A stretch of 64,000 nucleotides of DNA. Origin: Gammaproteobacteria bacterium. GTDB taxonomy: Bacteria; Pseudomonadota; Gammaproteobacteria; Pseudomonadales; Pseudomonadaceae. Below the pieces are notes generated by a model. The model searched no databases. It saw nothing but the letters and a program-made list of their open reading frames with translations, and was not told the DNA's origin. The position numbers and the translations under genes were made by a program. Shown piece after piece: positions 28,882-39,670 of this stretch; the stretch's first letter is position 1, and the number at the start of each line of letters is the position of its first letter. The DNA lies in contig JAAYFI010000032.1 of the NCBI GenBank assembly GCA_012728315.1, positions 1 to 64,000 of the forward strand, read 5' to 3'.

Positions 28882-30531
28882 TTAGGTACGGAAACGACTC
28901 AAGAGCTCTTGTAAAGCGCTGGCCAAACGCGCCACCTCATGACTCGCCTCAGTGGTTTGCAGCGCGCCATCGGTTGTTTCGTTGGTTAAATCATTAATCG
29001 CAACCACTGAGCGGGTGATTTCTTCACTGACGGCACTTTGCTCTTCGGCAGCACTGGCAATTTGCACATTCATCTCATTAATGGTGCCAATCGCCTTCAC
29101 AATCGACTCTAAACAGGCGGTCGTTTTTAAAGTTTGCTCAACTCCAGCACGCGCTTGCGTGCGTCCAGCCTCCATTGCCTCGACGGCTTGCCCAGCACCA
29201 CGCTGCAAACGCGAAATCATATCATTGATTTCTTGCGTGGACTGCTGAGTACGCGAGGCAAGCGTACGCACCTCATCAGCCACCACGGCAAAACCACGCC
29301 CAGCCTCACCCGCACGCGCTGCCTCAATGGCTGCGTTTAACGCCAGCAAGTTGGTCTGCTCAGCAATGCTGCGAATGACATCCAACACGCTACCAATTTC
29401 TTCACTGTCCTTAGCCAAAGATTCTATTACACCAGTAGCATGCTCCACCGCCGAGGCTAAACTTTCAATCGCTTCAATGGTTTGCAGTGAGACATCACGC
29501 CCAACCAGAGCTTCGGCATCGGCATGGTGCGCAGCATCTGCAGCCAAGCTCGCGCTGCGGGCCACTTCGCTGGCAGTAGCATGCATTTCATTCATGGCCG
29601 TAGCCACCTGTGAGATTTCACTTTGCTGCTTGCGCATGCTTTCGCTGGTGTGTTCTGTCACCACAGATGTTTCTTCACTGGCTGCAGCCAACTGCTCGGC
29701 AGAACGATCGACATTTTGCAACGCAGTCTGAAAACGCTCGCCCATGTGGTTAAAAGCATAGGCGACTGCCCGCAACTCATCGTTACTAGAATACTCAACG
29801 CGGACAGTGGTATCGCCATCGGCCATTTTCTCAGAAGCTCCACGCAGCAGCTTCACCGCCTGCTGAATGCTGCCAATCACTCGCACCGCTAACAGCAACA
29901 GCAATCCAGCACCGATGATCAGGGCAATCGCAAATAATTGGAGTGTTTGCTGATAACGCAATTCACCTTCATTAAATGCATCTTGCGCATCCGCCATGAG
30001 ATGATTGGACAACTCAACCATCACCTCACGCACAGCGGCCACTGCGGGGTTCACCTTGGTCAAAATAATCTGGTTAGCATGGTAAAAATCACGATCATTA
30101 ATAGCCTGCACGGCCAGATCAACGGATTCTTGGCGTAAGACTTTTACTCGTGCACGTAAAGTCTCATACATCTGCAGCTCAGGACCGGTAAAGCCAAGCG
30201 CATCCAGCTGCATCCAAGCTTGCTGGTTGCGTGCTTGCCCTTCTTTAATCGTCTCAAGGTGCAAGCTGACGGGATGATCATGCAAGTCAACAAAAGGTGA
30301 GTCTGGGTCATGCTGTAAAGCAAGCAATAACTGCGTACGGGTGCCGTTAATATCAGCAAACACATTATCGAGCAGCTTCATCGGCACCATATTTTCAGCA
30401 TAAACATCTTCCAGCGCCTTATTTAAAGCACCAATACCCTTCAACCCTACAGCCGCAACCACGGCAATCAAAAGCACTGCAATTGCCGTCAGCAAAATGA
30501 GTCGCGCTTTAAGATTAATTTTATTGAGCAT
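28882..30531 (-). CDS. Methyl-accepting chemotaxis protein
   Basis: The 549-residue chemoreceptor spans the inner membrane. TM1 is about residues 11-30. A periplasmic four-helix-bundle ligand domain follows to about 190, then TM2 (about 194-216), a HAMP domain and the cytoplasmic signalling hairpin with the conserved tip [20 protein letters not shown]. Methylation-type Glu/Gln helices flank the tip. The ligand is unknown. A good GGAGGA ribosome site precedes ATG 30531. No other chemotaxis genes lie nearby. Confidence 0.94.
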   Translation of the reverse strand: MLNKINLKARLILLTAIAVLLIAVVAAVGLKGIGALNKALEDVYAENMVPMKLLDNVFADINGTRTQLLLALQHDPDSPFVDLHDHPVSLHLETIKEGQARNQQAWMQLDALGFTGPELQMYETLRARVKVLRQESVDLAVQAINDRDFYHANQIILTKVNPAVAAVREVMVELSNHLMADAQDAFNEGELRYQQTLQLFAIALIIGAGLLLLLAVRVIGSIQQAVKLLRGASEKMADGDTTVRVEYSSNDELRAVAYAFNHMGERFQTALQNVDRSAEQLAAASEETSVVTEHTSESMRKQQSEISQVATAMNEMHATASEVARSASLAADAAHHADAEALVGRDVSLQTIEAIESLASAVEHATGVIESLAKDSEEIGSVLDVIRSIAEQTNLLALNAAIEAARAGEAGRGFAVVADEVRTLASRTQQSTQEINDMISRLQRGAGQAVEAMEAGRTQARAGVEQTLKTTACLESIVKAIGTINEMNVQIASAAEEQSAVSEEITRSVVAINDLTNETTDGALQTTEASHEVARLASALQELLSRFRT

Positions 30532-30835
30532 GCATTGTCCTCCGCCGCAAACGAGCAGCGCGTCATGTTGGCAATTGTAAAAGCGAGACCCTCGACAACC
30601 CTACTGTCTGCAACTGTCTCACCGACTAATTAATGGCGCTATGCTATCAAACTTCTAGCGTGGCATAACGTCACACTTCAATCGAAAAAACTATTATTTT
30701 CCAGATTTCAGCCTAGAAACCATAGCCTTAGATCAAAAAGAACTTAAAGAAGCTACAAATCCGACTTGTACGCTATATCGACCTGCACGATAATAAGCGC
30801 TTTATTAACTACGGCTCGCGCCTCTATTATTTCCT
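30532..30835 (+). promoter_or_regulatory. Chemoreceptor-rnf divergent region with rnfA promoter
   Basis: The 304-base spacer has no gene. A plus-strand promoter, -35 TTGTAC (30766-30771) and -10 GATAAT (30789-30794) with a 17-base spacer, lies about 40 bases before rnfA. No clear ribosome site precedes the rnfA ATG. I could not fix a chemoreceptor promoter or a flagellar sigma-28 element. Confidence 0.55.
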
Positions 30836-31420
30836 ATGAGCGAACTCCTACTTATTGTGGTCAGTGCCATTTTAGTGAACAACTTTGTATTGGTTCAGTT
30901 CCTTGGTTTATGCCCTTTTATGGGGGTCTCCAAAAAGGTTGAAACTGCCATAGGGTTATCACTGGCAACAACCTTTGTGCTAACCCTGGCATCCATTTGC
31001 AGCTATTTAGTTCAACAATACATTCTAAAACCATTTGATTTAGAGTTTTTGCGCACGATCAGCTTTATTTTGGTGATTGCTGTTGTGGTGCAATTTACCG
31101 AAATGGTAGTCAACAAAACCAGTCCCATGCTGTATCGCGTACTGGGTATTTTCTTACCCTTAATCACTACCAACTGTATCGTCCTCGGTGTCGCTCTCTT
31201 GAATGCAAATCGCAGCGAATACACTTTTATTCAAGCCAGCGTCAACGGCTTTGCTGCCGGCCTTGGCTTTTCCTTAGTGCTCGTTCTTTTTGCAGCCATG
31301 CGTGAGCGCATTGCTATTGCTGACGTACCTAAGCCTTTCCAAGGGGCTGCCATCGGCATGCTAACAGCAGGGCTGATGTCATTAGCCTTTATGGGCTTCA
31401 GTGGTTTGATTAAATTATGA
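30836..31420 (+). CDS. rsxA: Rnf/Rsx electron-transport complex subunit A
   Basis: RnfA (RsxA in E. coli) is an integral membrane subunit of the ion-pumping ferredoxin:NAD oxidoreductase complex, also linked to keeping SoxR reduced. It has 194 residues and six hydrophobic helices. The paired-cysteine segments [13 protein letters not shown] and [11 protein letters not shown] coordinate the membrane iron-sulfur centre shared with RnfE. It is first in a six-gene operon; its stop overlaps the rnfB start (ATGA). Confidence 0.96.
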   Translation: MSELLLIVVSAILVNNFVLVQFLGLCPFMGVSKKVETAIGLSLATTFVLTLASICSYLVQQYILKPFDLEFLRTISFILVIAVVVQFTEMVVNKTSPMLYRVLGIFLPLITTNCIVLGVALLNANRSEYTFIQASVNGFAAGLGFSLVLVLFAAMRERIAIADVPKPFQGAAIGMLTAGLMSLAFMGFSGLIKL

Positions 31421-31992
31421 GCATGGTGTTTATCGCAGTTGCCGCACTGGTGACCTTAAGCTTAGTGTTCGGTGCCATTTTAGGCTTTGCCGCCGTACGC
31501 TTTCGCGTGGAAGGGAACCCCATTGCCGAGCAAATTAACGCTTTACTGCCGCAAACTCAGTGCGGTCAATGCGGTTACCCCGGTTGTAAGCCTTATGCCG
31601 AAGCCATTGCCGCAGGCGATAAAATCAATAAATGCCCTCCAGGTGGTGAAGCAACAATTCAAGCACTGGCTGAATTACTGGATGTCGAGCCTGAGCCGCT
31701 GGATGCGGTAGAAGGGGAAAAGCCGCAATTGGTTGCCTTTATTCGTGAGGCTGAATGCATCGGCTGCACTAAATGTATTCAAGCCTGCCCAGTGGATGCC
31801 ATTCTCGGTGCCGCCCGACAAATGCACACTGTTATTACCAGCGAATGCACCGGCTGCGACCTCTGTGTTGAACCTTGCCCGGTAGACTGTATTGATATGA
31901 TTCCAGTGCCCAGCGATATTCAAGCCTGGAAATGGGATCAGCCTTTACCGCCCGGCACTTTAATTGCAACTGATCGGGAGTCCTTAGCATGA
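31417..31992 (+). CDS. rsxB: Rnf/Rsx complex ferredoxin subunit B
   Basis: RnfB carries electrons into the complex on the cytoplasmic face. It has 191 residues: an N-terminal membrane anchor (about 1-25), a 4Fe-4S domain with CGQCGYPGC followed by a fourth Cys in NKCPPGG, and two ferredoxin clusters [12 protein letters not shown] and [12 protein letters not shown]. It overlaps its neighbours on both sides by four bases. Confidence 0.96.
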   Translation: MSMVFIAVAALVTLSLVFGAILGFAAVRFRVEGNPIAEQINALLPQTQCGQCGYPGCKPYAEAIAAGDKINKCPPGGEATIQALAELLDVEPEPLDAVEGEKPQLVAFIREAECIGCTKCIQACPVDAILGAARQMHTVITSECTGCDLCVEPCPVDCIDMIPVPSDIQAWKWDQPLPPGTLIATDRESLA

Positions 31993-33896
31993 GTACTTGG
32001 CCTATCCATCCGTTGCGCGGTGGCGTACACCCCGCTGAGCAAAAAACACTCTCCAATCAAACGCCCATACAGAACGCACCTCTAGCTCAGCAACTGATTG
32101 TGCCGCTATTACAGCACCTGGGTAGCGCGGCAGAAGCCTGTGTGCAAGTGGGTGACTATGTTCTTAAGGGCCAGCTGATTGCCGATTCCAACAGTTTTAT
32201 CAGCGCCCCCGTGCATGCGCCCAGCTCAGGCACAATCAGCTCTATTGGTCCACAGCCTTACCCCCATGCATCGGGGCAGCCGCTTGAGGCTATAGTGATT
32301 GATACCGATGGTTTAGAACAATGGTGTCCACTTGAGCCCATAACAGATTTTTATGCAGCAGACGCTGCACAATTGCTCAGCAAAATTCGCCAAGCAGGCA
32401 TTAGCGGTTTAGGTGGCGCAGGCTTTCCAACTGTAGTTAAGCTTTCACCTAACGCCGAGCAACCCATTAAAACGCTCATTATTAATGGCACTGAGTGCGA
32501 ACCCTATATCACCGCAGATGATCGGCTGATGCGCGAGAAAGCCAGCCAGTTGATGCTAGGCATCGATATTTTGGTGCATATCCTGCAACCTGAACATGTC
32601 CTGATCGCCATCGAAGACAATAAGCCTGAAGCCATTGCCTCAGTTCGCCAAGCACTGAACAATCGCAGTTACCAGGTGGTGGTCATCCCGACCATTTACC
32701 CGTCCGGCGGTGAGCGTCAGCTGATTCAGATTCTTACAGGGCAAGAAGTTCCTTCAGCACAGCTACCGGCACAGTTAGGAATTTTGTGCCAAAACGTCGG
32801 CACAGTGGTCGCGGTACATGACGCTATTATTGAGGGCAAACCTTTAATTTCACGCATCACCACCCTCACCGGCCAAGCACTACAAAAACCAATGAATGTG
32901 GAATGCTTAATCGGTACTCCAGTGATTGAACTGTTGACCTTTGCCGGCCTGCAACATGAGCAGCTCAATCGTTTGATTGTGGGCGGCCCCATGATGGGTT
33001 TCACCTTAACCTCACTGGCAGCCCCCGTAATCAAAACCACTAACTGTTTATTAGCCGCTACCGCTGCAGAGCTGCCAGCCCCGCCGGTGGCCATGCCCTG
33101 CATCCGCTGCGGTGATTGTGCGCAAGTATGCCCTGCCAACTTACTGCCGCAACAATTGCATTTTTATGCGCTTGGTGACGATCACGCACAACTGCAAGCA
33201 CATCATTTATTTGATTGCATTGAGTGCGGCGCGTGCGCCTATGTCTGCCCTTCGAGCATCCCGCTCGTGCAGTATTACCGTGCAGCTAAAGCCGATATGC
33301 GTGAGCAAGCACAAAAACTAGCCAAAGCTGAGCATGCCAAAGAGCGCTTTGAGTTTCGCCAAGAACGCTTGCGTCTCGAAGCAGAGCGCAAAGAGGCTGA
33401 ACGCAAGGCTCGCGCCGAGCGCTTGGCTCGCAGTAAAGCTGAGCAAGCAAAAAAAGCAGCGCAAGCAAACAACGCAACTGAGCATGCGCCAGCAGGGACT
33501 TCGGACGATGACATTAAGCGCTTAAAAATAGCCGCCAGCATGGCTCAGGTCGCCCTACGCAAAGCGGAAAAACAACTGGAAATCCATGGTACAGACGCGC
33601 TTAAAGAACAAGTTGAACAGTTAAAAACAAACGCTGCACACGCTCAGCAAGCCTTAGCCGCAGCCACGTCGTCAGCCAGCACTGCGCCGGCTACGGATAA
33701 GCCTGCTAAACCCGAGCCCAGCGCAGCGGAGCAAGCACTGAAAAAGGCCAAGATAGACGTCGCCATGAAACGCGCAGCCCTGCGTAAAGCTGAACGCAGC
33801 GAAGCCGATGCAGCAACTTTAGCCGCACTGCAAGCTGAACTGAGTCAAGCTGAGCAAAGCTTAGCGCAACTTAATCAATCCTCAGCCAGCGCCTAA
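31989..33896 (+). CDS. rsxC: Rnf/Rsx complex subunit C with long charged tail
   Basis: RnfC is the peripheral NADH/FMN-binding subunit. It has 635 residues. The N-terminal RnfC domain includes [15 protein letters not shown] and [16 protein letters not shown], and two 4Fe-4S motifs follow at about residues 370-425 ([31 protein letters not shown]). From about residue 435 on it is an Ala/Lys/Glu/Arg-rich helical tail in which ALRKAE occurs twice. Such tails vary widely between species and may be coiled coils. Confidence 0.95.
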   Translation: MSTWPIHPLRGGVHPAEQKTLSNQTPIQNAPLAQQLIVPLLQHLGSAAEACVQVGDYVLKGQLIADSNSFISAPVHAPSSGTISSIGPQPYPHASGQPLEAIVIDTDGLEQWCPLEPITDFYAADAAQLLSKIRQAGISGLGGAGFPTVVKLSPNAEQPIKTLIINGTECEPYITADDRLMREKASQLMLGIDILVHILQPEHVLIAIEDNKPEAIASVRQALNNRSYQVVVIPTIYPSGGERQLIQILTGQEVPSAQLPAQLGILCQNVGTVVAVHDAIIEGKPLISRITTLTGQALQKPMNVECLIGTPVIELLTFAGLQHEQLNRLIVGGPMMGFTLTSLAAPVIKTTNCLLAATAAELPAPPVAMPCIRCGDCAQVCPANLLPQQLHFYALGDDHAQLQAHHLFDCIECGACAYVCPSSIPLVQYYRAAKADMREQAQKLAKAEHAKERFEFRQERLRLEAERKEAERKARAERLARSKAEQAKKAAQANNATEHAPAGTSDDDIKRLKIAASMAQVALRKAEKQLEIHGTDALKEQVEQLKTNAAHAQQALAAATSSASTAPATDKPAKPEPSAAEQALKKAKIDVAMKRAALRKAERSEADAATLAALQAELSQAEQSLAQLNQSSASA

Positions 33897-33930
33897 GCGC
33901 ACTGGCTTTTGCAATACATTGGGAGTACCG

Positions 33931-34962
33931 ATGACTCTGCCCCGCATTACCTCACCGCACGCCAAGGGCGCTAATCGCACCCAGCGCGTTATGCTGCTGG
34001 TGATGGCCGCCACTGTGCCAGGCATTCTTGTCCTGAGCTATTTTTTCGGTATTGGCCCATTGCTCAATATTGCCTTGGCCTGTGGCTTTGCGCTGTTATT
34101 TGAAGCGGCGATTCTCGCGCTACGCAAACGCCCTGTGGCGTTTTTCCTTAAAGACGGCAGTGTGTTGGTCACAGGTTTATTACTCGCACTGGCCTTACCC
34201 CCCTATTCTCCTTGGTGGTTAATCGCTGTTGCCACAGGTTTTGCTGTGATATTTGGCAAACAGTTATTTGGTGGGCTCGGACAAAATCCTTTTAACCCGG
34301 CCATGCTCGGCTATGTTGTGGTTTTAATTTCATTCCCAGTGGATATGACCCTCTGGCCAGCAGCACATAGCGTGGATATGACGCTCGGTTTACAACATGT
34401 ATTTATGGGGCAAGCATGGCCCGATGCATGGAGCCAAGCCACAGTTCTAGATGCGTTAAAAACCAATAACAGCCTGACCATACAAGAGCTCTGGAACAGC
34501 CACCCAGCCTTTGGCTACTTTGCCGGTTACAGTAGCGAATGGGTGAACTTAGCCTTTTTACTCGGTGGCGTATTTCTACTGCGCCAAAAGCTGTTCAGTT
34601 GGCACGCCCCCATTGGCATGCTCGCCGCTCTTTTTATTATGAGTTTAGTGTTTTGGAATGGCAGCGGCTCCGACTCCCATGGTTCACCGCTGTTTCATCT
34701 ACTCAGCGGTGCCACCATGCTCGGCGCTTTCTTTATTGTCACCGACCCGGTCAGCAGCGCAACCAGCGTGCAAGGGCGCTTAATCTTCGGCATAGGTGTT
34801 GGCGTACTGATCTATATTATTCGGACCTGGGGAGGCTATCCTGACGGTGTAGCCTTTGCTGTGCTGCTGATGAACCTCTGTGCTCCCACTATTGACTACT
34901 TTACCCGTCCACGTACCTATGGACATCAAGCTGCTAAGCGCGGCTTTAAGACGGGAGAATAA
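33931..34962 (+). CDS. rsxD: Rnf/Rsx complex subunit D
   Basis: RnfD is a membrane subunit with covalently bound FMN. From ATG 33931 (after GGGAGTACCG) it has 343 residues and about nine to ten hydrophobic helices. The flavin-attachment region is [12 protein letters not shown], where the Thr of SAT is the expected linkage. [20 protein letters not shown] is a conserved helix of the NqrB/RnfD family. Confidence 0.95.
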   Translation: MTLPRITSPHAKGANRTQRVMLLVMAATVPGILVLSYFFGIGPLLNIALACGFALLFEAAILALRKRPVAFFLKDGSVLVTGLLLALALPPYSPWWLIAVATGFAVIFGKQLFGGLGQNPFNPAMLGYVVVLISFPVDMTLWPAAHSVDMTLGLQHVFMGQAWPDAWSQATVLDALKTNNSLTIQELWNSHPAFGYFAGYSSEWVNLAFLLGGVFLLRQKLFSWHAPIGMLAALFIMSLVFWNGSGSDSHGSPLFHLLSGATMLGAFFIVTDPVSSATSVQGRLIFGIGVGVLIYIIRTWGGYPDGVAFAVLLMNLCAPTIDYFTRPRTYGHQAAKRGFKTGE

Positions 34963-34964
34963 AG

Positions 34965-35609
34965 ATGCTGCCAGAAATCAGTCGCTCCGTAGTTAAAAAC
35001 AGCTTAGTGCTAGCACTCTTTGCCGCGGTCACCGTTGCCGTGGTTGCCATAACGCAGCAAACCACTGCTACGCGTATTGCCGAAGCACAACGCCAAGCAC
35101 AAGTTCGCGCATTAGGCGAGATTTTGCCAACCCACAGCTATGACAATGCATTACTTGATAACGTGATCTACCTGAATGAATCCCTGCTCGGCCACCGTAA
35201 AGAAACACCGGCTTACCTTGCCAGCCTCAATGGCCAGCCAGCAGCAGTGATTCTGCAGGTTAATGCCCCAGACGGCTACAGCGGCACCATTCAGCTTCTG
35301 GTTGGCATTATGCGAGATGGCACGCTCAGTGGTGTACGTGTCATCCAGCATAAAGAAACACCAGGCTTAGGTGACCAAATCGAGTTAGCTAAAAGCCCAT
35401 GGATTAAAAGCTTTACGGGTAAAAGCTTAAGCAACCCGCAGGAGCGGGGCTGGGCCGTAAAAAAAGATCAAGGCGATTTTGATCAGTTTGCCGGCGCCAC
35501 CATCACTCCGCGCGCGGTGGTGACTGCAGTGCATAAAGCTTTACAGTATTTTGATCACCACCACGCAGAACTGTTTGCGCCCTTAACTCCAGCGGAGGCC
35601 AACCCATGA
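34965..35609 (+). CDS. rsxG: Rnf/Rsx complex subunit G
   Basis: RnfG has 214 residues, one N-terminal membrane helix (about 9-30) and a periplasmic FMN-binding domain. The covalent FMN site is the Thr in [12 protein letters not shown] near residue 180. [12 protein letters not shown] is the other conserved flavin-domain motif. It lies three bases after rnfD and overlaps rnfE. Confidence 0.95.
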   Translation: MLPEISRSVVKNSLVLALFAAVTVAVVAITQQTTATRIAEAQRQAQVRALGEILPTHSYDNALLDNVIYLNESLLGHRKETPAYLASLNGQPAAVILQVNAPDGYSGTIQLLVGIMRDGTLSGVRVIQHKETPGLGDQIELAKSPWIKSFTGKSLSNPQERGWAVKKDQGDFDQFAGATITPRAVVTAVHKALQYFDHHHAELFAPLTPAEANP

Positions 35610-36319
35610 GTCCATCATTTCGCGAAATCAGCATCAATGGCCTCTGGAAAAACAACCCAGGCTTAGTGCAGTTACTTGGCTTATGCCCATTACTGGGAAC
35701 CAGTAACTCAACAGTTAACGCCCTTGGCTTAGCCATCGCCACCGCTCTGGTGCTGATCTGCTCAAACGCTGCTGTGTCATTAATCCGCAATGCCGTCACC
35801 AATGCTGTGCGTTTGCCTGTATTTGTGATGATTATTGCAGCGCTGACCACCTGCATTGAATTGTTGATGCAAGCTTTCACATACGAATTATTCCTAATTC
35901 TTGGCATATTTATTCCACTGATTACCACCAACTGCGTGATTCTTGGTCGCGCCGAAGCTTTTGCTGCTAAAAACTCGATCCTGCACGCAAGCTATGATGG
36001 CTTGATGATGGGGATTGGCTTTGGTTTAGTTTTGGTGATGATCGGCGCAACCCGTGAATTGCTCGGCACAGGTATGTTATTTACCAATATGCACCTATTG
36101 TTTGGCAGTTTTGCCGAGCATTGGCAAATCGTAGTGTTTGAAGATTACAAAGGTTTTTTGCTGGCTATTTTACCGCCTGGCGCGTTTTTAGTCTTAGGCC
36201 TGCTGATCGCCTTAAAAAACTGGATCGATCAGTACTATGCCGAGCATATTGCCAGCACAGCAGAGCTGCCGGCCCCCGCTGCTAGCCGTCGCGTACGTGT
36301 TACAGGCGTCATTGAATAA
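35606..36319 (+). CDS. rsxE: Rnf/Rsx complex subunit E
   Basis: RnfE is the membrane partner of RnfA. It has 237 residues and six helices, with the mirrored cysteine segments [12 protein letters not shown] and [16 protein letters not shown]. It ends the rnf operon. In many relatives nth follows; here a cold-shock/DUF1294 gene follows instead, nine bases away. Confidence 0.95.
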   Translation: MSPSFREISINGLWKNNPGLVQLLGLCPLLGTSNSTVNALGLAIATALVLICSNAAVSLIRNAVTNAVRLPVFVMIIAALTTCIELLMQAFTYELFLILGIFIPLITTNCVILGRAEAFAAKNSILHASYDGLMMGIGFGLVLVMIGATRELLGTGMLFTNMHLLFGSFAEHWQIVVFEDYKGFLLAILPPGAFLVLGLLIALKNWIDQYYAEHIASTAELPAPAASRRVRVTGVIE

Positions 36320-36328
36320 GGCCTAAAT

Positions 36329-37003
36329 ATGGAACAGCGAGGGGTATTACGCAGCTGGGACGATGAGAAAGGTTTTGGCTTTATTCGCAGCGAACAGGGT
36401 GATTACTTTGTGCATATTTCTAATGTGCGCGGTGAGCGGCGCCCCCAGCAAGGTGAAAGCGTCTATTTTGTCGCCGGAACGGATGACCAAGGCCGCTTGC
36501 GCGCACAGCATATGCGCAGCAGCGAATTGAGTCTGGATCGTCCTGCCATTCGGCGTAAACCCAACGTCCCAGCACAGCCTAGCCCAGCCAACCGCCCGTC
36601 ACGACGAAACACCCCTGCCAACCTTAAAAGAACCTTCAGTTTAGTGGTTGCCACCAGCGCAATTCCTGCCATAGGTGCATGGCAGGCTTTTACTAACAAT
36701 GCACTAATGTGGCCTTTACTGCTGTACATCGGCATGAGTGTATTGAGTGTTTTTCAATACTGGCATGACAAACAAAGCGCACAAAATGGCACCTGGCGCA
36801 CCCCTGAAAAACAACTGCATGCGGTCGAACTGCTCGGCGGCTGGCCCGGTGCATTGTTAGCCCAGCAACTGCTACGCCATAAAACCCAAAAAGCATCCTA
36901 TCAAGGCGTTTTTTGGCTGATTGTACTTGTGCACCAAGTGTACTGGCTGGATCATCTCGGTTTTGATGGCCAGTTATTGCAACAGGTGCTGAGTGCACTC
37001 TAA
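36329..37003 (+). CDS. Cold-shock-domain/DUF1294 membrane protein
   Basis: The protein has 224 residues. The N-terminus (about 1-65) is a cold-shock domain with the RNA-binding motifs KGFGFI and DYFVHIS. A basic, Pro/Ser-rich linker follows (about 70-105). The C-terminus has hydrophobic helices typical of DUF1294, with KQSAQNGTWRTPEKQLH and LLGGWPGALLAQ. The function of this fusion family is unknown; an RNA-binding domain tethered to the membrane is the straightforward reading. It is probably transcribed with rnfABCDGE. Confidence 0.85.
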   Translation: MEQRGVLRSWDDEKGFGFIRSEQGDYFVHISNVRGERRPQQGESVYFVAGTDDQGRLRAQHMRSSELSLDRPAIRRKPNVPAQPSPANRPSRRNTPANLKRTFSLVVATSAIPAIGAWQAFTNNALMWPLLLYIGMSVLSVFQYWHDKQSAQNGTWRTPEKQLHAVELLGGWPGALLAQQLLRHKTQKASYQGVFWLIVLVHQVYWLDHLGFDGQLLQQVLSAL

Positions 37004-37051
37004 AGTTGTCGGCGTAGCACCGACATACAGAGTCGAAGCCTGAACTGCCAT

Positions 37052-38455
37052 TTACAACTCCCGCACCCAAAACAACTCATGCTTACGCACAGCCTTGCGT
37101 AAAAACTCATTGTCGCCGGTCTTTGGCCAACGCCGCCCGGTTAACAGCTGCTGGATCTTGCGTCGCAGTTGTCGCTTGAATGGCTGCGGTGTCTGTAAGT
37201 CATGCTGCATCAGTAGCGCCATGGCTTTATCCAACTGCTGCTGCTCGCTCAACACACAACTAAACAGCTCATCAGCAGGCAACTCAACCATCGCCGGCGG
37301 CAAGGCCACCCCAGTATTGGCATCGCCCATCGGCCAACGGTCATTATCGTGTAAATGGTTGGCATACAAAAATAAGCGCTGGGGTTGCCACGCACTCTGC
37401 GTTAACGCCTGAAAAAACGCCTGCGTCGTCGCGATGTGGTCAGCATGGGGGTCAATTTCCGGATGCGGCATCACCACCACATCAGGCTGGAAGTGCTCTA
37501 GGCAAGCGCGCAAATCAGCCACTAAATTATGCCAAGTGGGCAAGCCGGTAGCGTCTGCCGGCAACTGCAACGCATTGAACTGACGCGCACTACGAATATC
37601 GACCTCAGCGGACTGCTTCGAGCCAAACGCCAAATCCGGTTGCTGCGCCATTGCTGGCAGCTGCATGCAGTAATACCCCAGCTGCACACACTGAGTTTGC
37701 GGCACGCCACCCCACAACGGAATGGCCATGCTGTCCCAAGTGCGTAAACGCCCCTTCAGCTGTGCGGCCTGTTCTGCAGACAAACCCAAACGCTGATAAT
37801 GCTCAGCCTCAATTTCGCCTTGAGTTAAGGTCACAATACTGACATTGTTCGCGCTACTGTACAGCCCAAAAGCGGCCAACTCAGCATCATCGGCATGCGG
37901 GGCGAGAATCATCATATTTTCAGCGACAGGGCTCGGCTGCTTAAATACATACAACTGCACCTTGTTTGCCAGCGTACAAAAGCGTCCGTGCAGGCTCAGG
38001 CCTTCAGCCAGCAAAGTCTCTGCTTGCCCCGTCAAATTCAGATAACGAATACCTTGGGCTGCGCGCTCAAAGGTTTGCTGATCATTACCGATGCAAACAC
38101 TGGGATCAAACCAACGCCCCAGCCATGAACTGTTGATCTGCACTTTAGCGATCAAGGTGGCCTGCTGCAGATCCAGCGGTGCTGTATCAGCCCACTGCAA
38201 ACGATCATTCACAATCCGCAAATCATACCGAGGCACCGTCTCGGGAAAGCGGTATTGGTAGTCATCTTGCACGGCATAAAATAAATGATCGGCAAACCAA
38301 GCTTCATGCACGATCCACAGCACCAGCAATGCCAGCGGCAAGAGCCAAAGTGGCGCGATCAAGCCCAGCAGCGCAAGGCCAACCACTATAACCAGCATGG
38401 CAATACGCTTACTGCGACGGTGCTGCTTGAGTAACTGCTGTTTACGCACAGACAT
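37052..38455 (-). CDS. dnpA: PIG-L family de-N-acetylase, DnpA-like
   Basis: This 467-residue protein has a basic N-terminus and two hydrophobic segments (about 18-48), then a zinc-dependent PIG-L/LmbE deacetylase domain from about residue 170: APHADDAELAAFGLY supplies the His-Asp-Asp zinc motif and HPEIDPHADHIAT the later ligands. P. aeruginosa PA5002 (DnpA), a deacetylase linked to LPS sugars and drug persistence, occupies the same place beside a Mig-14 homologue. The substrate is unproven here. Its start abuts the upstream mig-14-like gene. Confidence 0.82.
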   Translation of the reverse strand: MSVRKQQLLKQHRRSKRIAMLVIVVGLALLGLIAPLWLLPLALLVLWIVHEAWFADHLFYAVQDDYQYRFPETVPRYDLRIVNDRLQWADTAPLDLQQATLIAKVQINSSWLGRWFDPSVCIGNDQQTFERAAQGIRYLNLTGQAETLLAEGLSLHGRFCTLANKVQLYVFKQPSPVAENMMILAPHADDAELAAFGLYSSANNVSIVTLTQGEIEAEHYQRLGLSAEQAAQLKGRLRTWDSMAIPLWGGVPQTQCVQLGYYCMQLPAMAQQPDLAFGSKQSAEVDIRSARQFNALQLPADATGLPTWHNLVADLRACLEHFQPDVVVMPHPEIDPHADHIATTQAFFQALTQSAWQPQRLFLYANHLHDNDRWPMGDANTGVALPPAMVELPADELFSCVLSEQQQLDKAMALLMQHDLQTPQPFKRQLRRKIQQLLTGRRWPKTGDNEFLRKAVRKHELFWVREL

Positions 38456-39354
38456 TAGGACACCTCATAGACCGCAACACGATTGCACCAGCGGTCTTTG
38501 TATTCACGATCGGCACGGCCAAAAGAATAACGTAGCGGCTTGTTTAGAGCCCGCGCATACTGCCATTGACTTTGCGTGTTCACAAAACTCAGTACGCTGC
38601 CGGGGCTGAGCGCATTGTAATCGGTATCCACCCCGCCATTGATGTATTCAAGACTGATCCACTGCGGTGCTTCAACCCGATACAACACCTGAAACGCCAC
38701 TGGCACATCATTGATCGTAATAAAGCTGCCGGTCATAAACTCAGCCATCAAGCGAAACACTTCAGCCAGATACGCTTTACCCGGCACGGCAAAATCCCAG
38801 CGCTTTTCAAATAATTGCGTATAGATCTGTGCTTGCTCGACCGCTGATAAGCTATCAATAGGTAAAACCAGACCGCCCTGCTCTTCTAATAAACGCTGTT
38901 CGCGGCGCTGGTTGTAACGAAACTTTTTACTGTACTGCTCAGGCTCTCGCGCCAAGGCTAAGCCTTGTTTTTGCTCTTTGAGCGTAGAAATGCGCTGTGC
39001 GTGTAACTCTGAGACATATTGCGCTTTATGGCGCAGTGCAATCAGGCTCTCAGGCGCTTGCGGCAAAATAATTTCCGCATTGCCTAAATCAAACACACCA
39101 CGTTTTTTTTGCTGCTTCAACACAGCTTTAGATAACGCAATATGTCGCCCCCACGTCGGTATAGCAGCCTGTAATTCACCATTTTTAGAAAAGCCTAAAT
39201 AACGTAGAGGGATGCCCGCTAAATCCGATAAGCGCTCAACCACATCTGGATGCGTCGCCACACTACCGCCCCAACGCAACCACGCTGCACGGTATTCGTC
39301 AGCACTGATGGGATGCCAGCCACGCTCACGATACCAACGAAAATAGCTCAACAT
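38455..39354 (-). CDS. Mig-14-like protein with acetyltransferase/FemAB fold
   Basis: The product has 299 residues from ATG 39354 (MLSYFRWYRERGW); longer frames to 39435 have an unlike leader. The C-terminal half resembles a GNAT/FemAB domain (ALSPGSVLSFVNTQSQWQYA) and ends in a run of aromatics and charges. It corresponds to P. aeruginosa PA5003, a Mig-14 homologue; in Salmonella Mig-14 aids resistance to antimicrobial peptides, probably by an inner-membrane-associated surface modification. It is co-transcribed with the deacetylase. Confidence 0.78.
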   Translation of the reverse strand: MLSYFRWYRERGWHPISADEYRAAWLRWGGSVATHPDVVERLSDLAGIPLRYLGFSKNGELQAAIPTWGRHIALSKAVLKQQKKRGVFDLGNAEIILPQAPESLIALRHKAQYVSELHAQRISTLKEQKQGLALAREPEQYSKKFRYNQRREQRLLEEQGGLVLPIDSLSAVEQAQIYTQLFEKRWDFAVPGKAYLAEVFRLMAEFMTGSFITINDVPVAFQVLYRVEAPQWISLEYINGGVDTDYNALSPGSVLSFVNTQSQWQYARALNKPLRYSFGRADREYKDRWCNRVAVYEVS

Positions 39355-39670
39355 AATCCCAATGGCTCCACTACCGCAAAATAAAGAAAGGATTCTAACA
39401 CAGCCAATCAATCCGCTTGACGCGGATGCGCGCACTAAGCGCTAGACCATAGACAGTACTGATTAACTTCGTCACGGCGAGGAACAAAACAACGCGGCAA
39501 TCACTGACTGGCAGATCTATACAACCACCCGGATTGCTGTGCTACGCTCGCCATGTCGTTTTGGTAGATTACGCATCTCATTAAATATTTGAACTCTTTG
39601 GCTCGTTTCTACAACCTCACACTGCATGCATTGAGTCATCCAGGTTTAGATCTATGCAATTAGGCTATCT

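Noticed and set aside
33275-33541. Minus-strand frame rich in Ala, Cys and Ser within rnfC
   Set aside because: Shadow of the repetitive Ala/Lys/Glu tail of RnfC.
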